NCBI GenBank assembly: GCA_002298075.1
Contig: DBLW01000209.1
Location: forward strand, 1 to 45,153
Direction of reading: 5' to 3'
Length of the DNA stretch: 45,153 bases
Source of the DNA: Bacteroidales bacterium UBA714
Lineage (GTDB): Bacteria > Bacteroidota > Bacteroidia > Bacteroidales > UBA932
Under the pieces are notes generated by a model, which worked only from the letters and a program-made list of their open reading frames with translations, was not told where the DNA came from and did not search any database. Positions 23,801 through 30,191 of the stretch are shown here, in pieces. The position numbers and the translations under genes are program-made. Position 1 is the first letter of the stretch. Every line of letters begins with the position of its first letter.

Positions 23801-24231
23801 ATTCTTATGCTTATTATGGTGGCGTCATGCCGAAAGACTTTATAAAGAAAGTCTGGTCTGAAGATAATCCGGATGCATATTATCCTCGTCCTCGTGTATA
23901 TTCGACAACAGGAGGAGAACTTCGGCCGGTCAACTCAAGGTATTTGCAGAACATAGCATATCTCCGTTTCAAAAATTTGACTGTGGGATATACTCTTCCT
24001 CAGAAATGGACACGTGCGATACATATAGAAAAAGTGCGTTTCTATTTCTCCGGAGAGAATCTTGCCTATTGGTCTCCGATTAAGAAACATACAAAGTATC
24101 TTGATCCTGAGTCTGCTTTCAAGAGAGATGCTGGAGTTGTGGACAATTCTTTATATTCTACAAATGATGCTGATGCGATATCATATCCATGGCAGAAGAC
24201 TTTCATGTTTGGTATAGATATCACATTCTAA
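20890..24231 (+). CDS. SusC-like TonB-dependent outer membrane transporter
   Basis: An outer-membrane beta-barrel importer that works with a SusD lid and TonB energy. I start it at the ATG at 20890 (1113 residues), where a signal peptide begins (MKVVKTFAVALVLLLGGALA), not at an upstream in-frame ATG inside the phosphoesterase gene. After cleavage near FAQ the order is a carboxypeptidase-D-like regulatory domain (NRTISGTVLDAQQQPIIGAA), the TonB-box region (EETVVVGYGTQKK), the plug domain (LNIRGFTSINEADPIVLIDG, then ENISVIKDASAAAVYGARAA) and the long barrel ending in FMFGIDITF with a terminal aromatic residue. A run of eight G (20934-20941) lies in the signal-peptide codons. Together with the next gene it forms the SusCD pair of this locus. 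Confidence 0.96.
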   Translation: MKVVKTFAVALVLLLGGALASFAQNRTISGTVLDAQQQPIIGAAVIIVGGGNNGAVTDLEGRFILSVPSGNAVLEVSCLGYVTKTVSLQGTQGQINVTLDEDNMMLEETVVVGYGTQKKVNLTGAISVVDDKQLQDRSSHNLATMLQGSVPGLNITTTSGNPGSSGKLNIRGFTSINEADPIVLIDGAIGELDDVNPNDVENISVIKDASAAAVYGARAAYGVILVTTKKGADADGKARIRYSGRFGWEEPTTSTDYEDRGYWSVYTLDLFWKTQQDGTAYTTYNERDMLELLARVNDKTEHPDRPWAIEEVRNGRKQWIYYANTDWYHELYVDRHPVQQHNVSISGGSKAVKYFISAGYDRQTGILKITPDVYQKYNVRAKIDAQLNKYVSLSNNASFYSSDYSYIGVGGPQDAFYMGFRHTFASLPLSNPDGSGLRSTPLIRGSYNVGNSRHTVQLEGKDRNSEKRFNMANTTELVIKPVKQFNLTANFTYRRLQRSDMHRTVNMPYRIYPDDEIQYYDTGAGLDELEEFSRAYNYLSGNVFATYEDTYRNSHNLKVMAGYNIETQNYKRLYASGQNLGSDILNDLDLIMPSASGEKITNAGGGQSEYALMGIFGRVNYDYKGRYLLEFAGRYDGSSRFAKGHRWGFFPSASAGWRISEEPFFASARSVVNNLKLRASVGSLGNQNVSNNAFRRTISLSTFNNYTFGESTGSRAQYAGISAPNSPDLTWETTYQYNVGLDASLLNNRLNFTAEGYIRDTKDMLVSGGTLPGVYGAASPKENSADLRTRGYELSISWRDAFTLAGKPFNYNVSASLSDYDSHITKYDNNPDKILTDFYPGMRIGDIWGFVVDGLFATDEEAKYYQENICDALTYVGTSRMKGGFLAGDLRYVDLDNKQEGPGGINVITIGNNTAENPGDRKILGNALPSLQYGFNVGFDWMGIDMSVFFQGVGKHYYYPAGMSIAFWGPYSYAYYGGVMPKDFIKKVWSEDNPDAYYPRPRVYSTTGGELRPVNSRYLQNIAYLRFKNLTVGYTLPQKWTRAIHIEKVRFYFSGENLAYWSPIKKHTKYLDPESAFKRDAGVVDNSLYSTNDADAISYPWQKTFMFGIDITF
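20934..20941 (+). repeat. G8 homopolymer in the susC signal-peptide region
   Basis: Eight consecutive G encode the last base of a leucine codon, two glycines and the first base of an alanine codon. Gain or loss of one base would truncate the transporter early. I see no other G run this long in the coding sequences I read. Confidence 0.8.
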
Positions 24232-24248
24232 TGTCGGGGGAAATAAAA

Positions 24249-26060
24249 ATGAAAAGAATAATATTACCTATATTTATTTTTACCTTTTGTCTTTCATCGT
24301 GCAATTTCCTTGAAAGATTGCCTAAGGACAAGATCGATCCGAATGATTTTTTCAGAACAGAGGAAGATTTGAAACTATTCTCCAATTCCTTTTATGACAA
24401 TTTGTTTGAAAAGCAGCCATTCAAGCAGCAGTCAGATGTATTTGTCCAAAAAGGAACTCTTTCTGATGAACTTTTGGGCGGTGATGCCAGAATGCCTATT
24501 CCTGTTACCGGAGGAGGATGGTCATGGGGACAGCTTCGTAAGATCAATACTATGCTCGGGAATATGCATAAATGCGAGGACCCGAAAGTGGCCAGGCAGT
24601 ACTCCGGTCTTGCGAAGTTTTTTAGGGCGCAGTTCTATTTTACGAAAGTGGCACGTTTTGGTGATGTTCCATGGTATGATCGTGAACTTGATTCGACGGA
24701 TCCTGAACTTTACAAGCCACGTGACTCCAGAGAGTTCATAATGACTAAAATGCTTGAAGATATTGATGAGGCGATTGAAACTCTTCCAGAGGCAGTCAGC
24801 ACATATCGTGCAAACAGATGGGCCGCTCTTGCTCTGAAGGCGCAGTTTTGCCTTTATGAAGGAACCTACCGTAAATATCACAAACTCAATATCGAAGGCC
24901 ATGATTCTGATTATTATCTGGGCCTTGCAGCAAAAGCAGCAGAGGAAATAATGACTAAAGGGCCATACTCTTTGGCATCTTCTTATGATGAGATGTTCAG
25001 GCAGGTTGTGGCTGATAAAAATGAGTACATATTGGCCATTAGAAGAGACCTTGTGATAGACTGCACACATGATGGAACAAGTTTTTGTCTCATGGCGACC
25101 GGAGGATGTCCTGGTTTTACCAAGAAGTTCGTTGACAGTTTCCTTATGAAGGACGGTACACGTTTTACCGATAAAGAGAATTATGAGACTATGCCGTTTG
25201 TTGATGAGATGGCCAACAGGGATCCGAGATTAGGTCTTATAATGAGATTGCCTTCATATGTGCGCTCGACTGAAAAGTATATGCAGAGAGGGCCGCAACT
25301 GAACTTGACAGGTACAGGGTTCCAATATGATAAGTTTGTCATGTCAACAGCATATCCTGAGGCCGAGTCAAAAGCTTCAATGGCTTATAATGATATACCT
25401 GTCTTTCGTCTTGGAGAAATTTATCTTATTTATGCTGAGGCTAAGGCTGAATTGGGAACTTTGACTCAGCAAGATGTGGAGATTAGTATAAACAAGCTTC
25501 GTCGCAGAGTCGGAATGACTCCAATGACTCTTTCTTCTTTGACTGTTGACCCATATTTGACTTCTGCAGAAACAGGCTATAAGACGCTTGCTGAGTTTGG
25601 ACATCCCAATCTTGCAGCTGTTTTGGAAATAAGGCGTGAGCGTACCATCGAACTCGCTTTGGAAGGGAGAAGATGGGATGATATAGTAAGGTGGCGAGAG
25701 GGTAATTGTTATCGTCAGAAACTTTATGGAATCTATTTCCCGGGGCCTGGACAATACGATTTGAATGGTGATGACAAGCCTGACGTATGTTTATATGATA
25801 CGAAGGATAAGCCGGTGGGACTTCCTGATAACATCATCTGCCTTCAGATACAGGAGATTGAGATTAACGGCAGCTACGTTTCATTGAATGACGGAATTAT
25901 TTTGAGTGAAGGGCGGAAGGGATATTTGGATATGCATAAGTTCAAGAAGTTGGATTTTAATGAGAATCGTGACTATCTCTATCCGATTCCGACTAATGAA
26001 CGTACTGTAAATCCGGCACTTGCACAAAATCCTGGCTGGAATGACGGACTTAGTTTTTAA
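24249..26060 (+). CDS. SusD/RagB-like nutrient-binding outer membrane lipoprotein
   Basis: The surface lipoprotein that binds the substrate and closes over the SusC barrel. I start it at the ATG at 24249 (603 residues), 17 bp after the susC stop. The signal peptide ends at the lipobox LSSC, followed by NFLERLPKDKIDPNDFF, the typical SusD start. The TPR-rich helical body includes FRAQFYFTKVARFGDVPWYDREL (about residues 120-140), RANRWAALALKAQFCLYEGT, the IYLIYAEAKAELG segment and IRRERTIELALEGRRWDDIVRW near residue 470. The C-terminus has the family ending YPIPTNE followed by NPALAQNPGW. Binding specificity cannot be read from sequence. Confidence 0.96.
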   Translation: MKRIILPIFIFTFCLSSCNFLERLPKDKIDPNDFFRTEEDLKLFSNSFYDNLFEKQPFKQQSDVFVQKGTLSDELLGGDARMPIPVTGGGWSWGQLRKINTMLGNMHKCEDPKVARQYSGLAKFFRAQFYFTKVARFGDVPWYDRELDSTDPELYKPRDSREFIMTKMLEDIDEAIETLPEAVSTYRANRWAALALKAQFCLYEGTYRKYHKLNIEGHDSDYYLGLAAKAAEEIMTKGPYSLASSYDEMFRQVVADKNEYILAIRRDLVIDCTHDGTSFCLMATGGCPGFTKKFVDSFLMKDGTRFTDKENYETMPFVDEMANRDPRLGLIMRLPSYVRSTEKYMQRGPQLNLTGTGFQYDKFVMSTAYPEAESKASMAYNDIPVFRLGEIYLIYAEAKAELGTLTQQDVEISINKLRRRVGMTPMTLSSLTVDPYLTSAETGYKTLAEFGHPNLAAVLEIRRERTIELALEGRRWDDIVRWREGNCYRQKLYGIYFPGPGQYDLNGDDKPDVCLYDTKDKPVGLPDNIICLQIQEIEINGSYVSLNDGIILSEGRKGYLDMHKFKKLDFNENRDYLYPIPTNERTVNPALAQNPGWNDGLSF

Positions 26061-26071
26061 CTGATTGAATT

Positions 26072-29071
26072 ATGAAAAGATATATCAAGATAATAAGTTT
26101 TGTTGCATTTGTTCTGGCATTGTCATCAATGGCTGGATGTCAACAAGATGAGCAATTCAAGCCTCATGCCCTGCTTGCGGAATCAAGCTTGACTTTTGAA
26201 GCGATTGGCGCAGAGCCGCAATTGCTTAAGATTGCATCCGATGAGGGGTGGGTGATAGAAACTCCTGAATGGATTTCGGTTGATCCGCTGTCTGGCTCCA
26301 AGACAGTTGATGTTACAGTCTCAGTTTCTGATAACGGTAAAAAAGGTGCAATGAATGCTCCTCGTCAGGCATCGATTATAATTACATCAGAACGTGGTTA
26401 TAGCATTGAGACGGTCATATTCCAAAAGGGAGACAATTATTTGGGTGCACCTGTTTGTTCTGTCTCTGAATTGTATGACCTTGAACCTGAAACCAAGGTT
26501 AAAGTGAAAGAATGCCAAGTTATTGCATATTCTACTGAAGGTTTTGTCGTTTCTGATGGGGACGCAATGATTCATGTGAACGGTACGGCTGAGGTCAAGA
26601 CAGGAGATTATGTGACTTTGGCCGGTGAGACTGCTACAATCAATGGACAGAAAGCATTCAAACTTGATGAGTTTGTCATTGAAAGGACTGGAGATGTTGT
26701 TTACCCTTCTGAACCTTCTGATTTGAATTCTAATGTTGATTCTTTTGAGTCATCTGTTCCTGTTTATGTGAAGATTACCGGAACTTTGGTTTATCCGGAA
26801 CTTTTGAATCTTGAAGGTTCCCCTGCAAAAGGAGTACGTGTGCTTGCTGCTGATCCTGCCCTCGGGATTGATGATGTAAATATTCACATAATCGATATTA
26901 CAGGATATTTTGTAGGAATCAAGGACAATAAAATAAATATTATTGTTACTTCTGTTGAAGATAAGGGGGAAGATACTACAATTGGAGTGGCCTTTCCGTT
27001 CCGTGATGATTTCTCATGGTTGGACAAATATGTGGAAATGGCCAATGCGAATCTGCCTGCAGATAAGCAGATTTCGGATTGTGTCGCTGACCAGCTTGCT
27101 TCATCAGACGGTGCTGCAAACGTGTACACTACCTTGAAGGATTCCGGACTACTTGAAGAATTGCATGAGCGCGGATATACTGACCTTAACCCTTCTTGGC
27201 AGACAATATACCTGCAGCAGGGATATTTGAAATATGGCAAGACAGATTGTGAATCCGGACTTATCTTACCTTTGATGAGCATTGAAGGTGAGCAGGATAT
27301 CATTGTTTCATTCAAGTATTGTGCTCATATTTCAGGAGCCGGAAATCCGGATAAAGTCAATCTTGTTGTCTCTGTCACCGGTCCCGGTACGGTTGTCGGA
27401 ACTTCAAGTAATGCCAATTCTAAAGTCAGCGATGACATAGCTCACAGCCAGGGAAAGAACCAGATGTTTTGGCAGGATGCTTCAGTGCGGATTAATGGCG
27501 CGCAAAGAAGCACAAGGATATCAATTCATCCTAATCCGCTCGGTACTCCGGAAAATGTTATCAAAGGTGTCTTCAGATATTATCTTGATGACATTGTGGT
27601 CATGCCGGAAAGTGCGGCAGTTCCTGCACGTATAGTAGTTGAGGGCGTTGAAGAAGATTTGATAACTTTTGAAGGAACACCTGACGCTCCTTTTGAATTT
27701 GATGTGACGTCAGACATGGATTATTATATAACCTCAAGTGCAAAATGGCTTGATTTTGACGTCGATGAAGGTAAGGCTGGTGAAATTAAGACCATAAAGG
27801 TGACTTGCCAGCCTAATGAGTCAAGTTCATTACGTAAATCTTCTATTATAATCAAATCAGGAATGTCCAGCCGCACAATATCTGTCGTCCAATCTTCGGC
27901 AGGTTCCGATATCCAGCCTTTTGTCAGTGTAGTAGGCGGAAATTACGTGACAGTAATAGGTGAGGGCGAGGAGTTTGCAGCCAGGGTCCAGGCTAATGTG
28001 GACTATGAGATTGAGGCTTCCGAATGGATTTCCGTGGTTCCTGCTGTTGACACCAGGGCTTTGGTTGAGGTCAGGGAGCACCGTTTTGTGGCGGCGCCTA
28101 ACATGACAGGGGCAAAGAGGACAGGCTTTGTAAGATTCCGTCAGGGAGAGCTTGAGGCTGTGCTCAATGTTACCCAGGACAATTTCGAGCCGAGGATTGA
28201 CATGACACTTCCACGCGGACTTGCTTTCATTTCTGCTTCGGGTGCTTCTGTTCCGGTGCATATTGAGGCTAATGTTGACTTTACAGTAAGTTCGGATCTC
28301 CTTTCTTTGCCGACGGGCGTGACTCCGGCTGGTGAATATGACATGGATTTTACAGTTCCTGCAAATGCCGGCCTTTCAAGAGATGTCGCAGTGACATTCT
28401 ATAACGAAAAATATGATTTTACTTGTGAGTATAGAATCGTGCAGCATGGGACCGATGTGATTTTCGCAGATGATTTCTCATGGCTTGCACCTATAGTCAA
28501 GGCGTTAGGTGAAGGAAACTATGATACCGTAGGCTCCAAGGATTTGGGTGCAAAAGCCCCTAACATCTATACCACGGCTGCGATAAAGGATGCTTTTGTT
28601 CCGTTGTGCAATGAAATCGGATATTTCATCCCGGGCAAGGCTGACGGAGCTAATGATGTCCTTTACCTCCAGGACTGCTACCTGAAGATGGGCAAGACAT
28701 CCTCCAAGAGCCAGACATCTTTGACTCTTCCTTCAATGGATGCTGGCGGACAGGCTTTCACACTTTCGTTTGACTGGGCGAGGATGGTCCAGGGAGACGG
28801 CACGATAGACAAGTATACTCTGACTTTGATGATTACCGGCAACGGTACTTTTGCGAATGGGACTAAGTACAGCGATGAACTTTCCACTCCTCAGGGCAAG
28901 GGAGAGATTTTCTGGACAAATGTCTCGGCTGAGATTTCCGGGGCTGACAAGGATACGAGAATAACGATTGTGGCTACCGACCTTCTGGATAAGTCAACAG
29001 GAAATATTGACTACACCAAGAGTGGCGGAAAGCGTATGTTCATAGACAACATTGTCGCCAAAATCAACTGA
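26072..29071 (+). CDS. BACON-domain surface lipoprotein with duplicated C-terminal-type module
   Basis: A 999-residue lipoprotein (signal peptide, lipobox MAGC, then acidic QQDEQ) located 11 bp after susD, in the position usually held by surface glycan-binding proteins. Visible order: BACON-like domain (about 35-120, WISVDPLSGSKT), an OB-fold-like region (about 125-300, VKVKECQVIAYSTEGFVVSDGD), module X copy 1 (310-510), three more BACON-like domains (about 520-790; one contains EWISVVP) and module X copy 2 (798-999). Both X copies start with DDFSWL (residues 312 and 800) and share a later YL-K-GKT segment, a GDGTIDK/GAGNPDK turn and a terminal YLDDIVV/FIDNIVA strand. I recognise no catalytic site. 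The module is probably a beta-sandwich binding domain. The 5' part is notably AT-rich. A strong terminator follows. Confidence 0.85.
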   Translation: MKRYIKIISFVAFVLALSSMAGCQQDEQFKPHALLAESSLTFEAIGAEPQLLKIASDEGWVIETPEWISVDPLSGSKTVDVTVSVSDNGKKGAMNAPRQASIIITSERGYSIETVIFQKGDNYLGAPVCSVSELYDLEPETKVKVKECQVIAYSTEGFVVSDGDAMIHVNGTAEVKTGDYVTLAGETATINGQKAFKLDEFVIERTGDVVYPSEPSDLNSNVDSFESSVPVYVKITGTLVYPELLNLEGSPAKGVRVLAADPALGIDDVNIHIIDITGYFVGIKDNKINIIVTSVEDKGEDTTIGVAFPFRDDFSWLDKYVEMANANLPADKQISDCVADQLASSDGAANVYTTLKDSGLLEELHERGYTDLNPSWQTIYLQQGYLKYGKTDCESGLILPLMSIEGEQDIIVSFKYCAHISGAGNPDKVNLVVSVTGPGTVVGTSSNANSKVSDDIAHSQGKNQMFWQDASVRINGAQRSTRISIHPNPLGTPENVIKGVFRYYLDDIVVMPESAAVPARIVVEGVEEDLITFEGTPDAPFEFDVTSDMDYYITSSAKWLDFDVDEGKAGEIKTIKVTCQPNESSSLRKSSIIIKSGMSSRTISVVQSSAGSDIQPFVSVVGGNYVTVIGEGEEFAARVQANVDYEIEASEWISVVPAVDTRALVEVREHRFVAAPNMTGAKRTGFVRFRQGELEAVLNVTQDNFEPRIDMTLPRGLAFISASGASVPVHIEANVDFTVSSDLLSLPTGVTPAGEYDMDFTVPANAGLSRDVAVTFYNEKYDFTCEYRIVQHGTDVIFADDFSWLAPIVKALGEGNYDTVGSKDLGAKAPNIYTTAAIKDAFVPLCNEIGYFIPGKADGANDVLYLQDCYLKMGKTSSKSQTSLTLPSMDAGGQAFTLSFDWARMVQGDGTIDKYTLTLMITGNGTFANGTKYSDELSTPQGKGEIFWTNVSAEISGADKDTRITIVATDLLDKSTGNIDYTKSGGKRMFIDNIVAKIN

Positions 29072-29112
29072 AACTGATTGTTTCCTCTGATTGAGAGGGC
29101 AATTGCTGCTAC

Positions 29113-29145
29113 GGGCCGGCCTGGATTTCCTGGCCGGCCCTTTTT
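29113..29145 (+). terminator. Terminator closing the SusCD locus
   Basis: GGGCCGGCC (29113-29121) pairs with GGCCGGCCC (29132-29140) around a 10-base loop, followed by TTTTT. It is the only strong terminator between the permease at 17.5 kb and this point, consistent with one long transcript. Confidence 0.92.
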
Positions 29146-29207
29146 ATGATGCCTTTGTATAATACTGGCAAGACTCCTGAACTGTTGCGATAATCAGCAA
29201 ATTTGCC

Positions 29208-29215
29208 TATTTTTG
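29208..29215 (+). promoter_or_regulatory. -7 box for the HAD-GH3-ugd-manC operon
   Basis: TATTTTTG matches TAnnTTTG, with TTG at 29185 about 20 bp upstream. It overlaps the upstream end of the HAD open frame, which is why the start at 29254 is chosen. Confidence 0.65.
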
Positions 29216-29253
29216 TGATGCGTCAGACTTTTGCGCAGACTAATCACAGCGGA

Positions 29254-30153
29254 ATGGAAGAAAACCACGGCATATCCCTTTCCCGGAGCACTTGGGAAAG
29301 ACTTTCAAAAATAAGGCATCTTGCCCTGGACATGGATGGCACCATATACATGGGTGGCACATTGTTTCCTTTTACACTGAAATTCCTTTCTGACATGTCG
29401 GAAGCAGGGATCGGGTATTCCTTCCTGACCAACAACCCGTCCCAGTCAGTAGAAGACTATCTGAAAAAGCTCGGACGCATGGGCATAGAGGCCACGCATG
29501 ACAATATGTACACGACCTCTCTCGCTGCCATTGATTATATCAGGACTGCATTTCCTGATGCGAGGCGGCTTTTCCTTCTTGGAACTCCAAGCATGATTTC
29601 ACAGTTCACCCAAGCCGGATTCGAATCCTGCGGAGACGACCCGGAGGATATGCCTGATGTGCTTGTGGTGGCTTTCGACAAGACCCTTGAATATTCAAGA
29701 CTGTGCCGTGCCGCATGGTGGGCTTCACAGGACATTCCGTATATCGCCACTAATCCGGACAAGGTCTGTCCGACCGATGAGAAGACTGTCCTTGTGGACT
29801 GCGGCTCCATCTGCAGATGTATTGCCCATGCTACAGGGCGGCAGCCTGACGTGACTCTCGGCAAGCCCGATCCCAATATGCTTAGGGGAATCATTGAACG
29901 TCACGGACTGAAGCCGGAAGAAATAGCGATGGTCGGGGACAGGATATATACTGATACTGCTATGGCTCATAATGCAGGTGCATTCGGAGTGCTTGTCCTT
30001 TCGGGAGAGACTACAATGGAAACTGTAGAGGCGGTCGCTGAAGATGCGCGGACAAATCCTTCGCCTGAGTTTTTCCCTCCTGACCTCATATGCCGCGATA
30101 TAGCCCAGTTGGGCGAACTGCTTCTTATAGCAAAGGCCTCACGAGAGAAATGA
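29254..30153 (+). CDS. HAD-IIA family phosphatase (NagD-like)
   Basis: A 299-residue cytoplasmic hydrolase of the haloacid dehalogenase superfamily, subclass IIA. Members dephosphorylate small phosphoesters such as nucleotides, sugar phosphates or 2-phosphoglycolate. The four HAD motifs are visible: LDMDGTIY, SFLTNNPSQS, GKPDPNML with the lysine, and MVGDRIYTDTAMAHNAG. A C2B-type cap lies between motifs II and III (about residues 90-190). The ATG at 29254 is chosen because the -7 box lies at 29208-29215. It is the first gene of an operon with a GH3 lipoprotein (38 bp gap) and nucleotide-sugar genes. Substrate unknown. Confidence 0.9.
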   Translation: MEENHGISLSRSTWERLSKIRHLALDMDGTIYMGGTLFPFTLKFLSDMSEAGIGYSFLTNNPSQSVEDYLKKLGRMGIEATHDNMYTTSLAAIDYIRTAFPDARRLFLLGTPSMISQFTQAGFESCGDDPEDMPDVLVVAFDKTLEYSRLCRAAWWASQDIPYIATNPDKVCPTDEKTVLVDCGSICRCIAHATGRQPDVTLGKPDPNMLRGIIERHGLKPEEIAMVGDRIYTDTAMAHNAGAFGVLVLSGETTMETVEAVAEDARTNPSPEFFPPDLICRDIAQLGELLLIAKASREK

Positions 30154-30191
30154 CAAGATGATTATCAATCAACCAATAACCATTAAACTAC

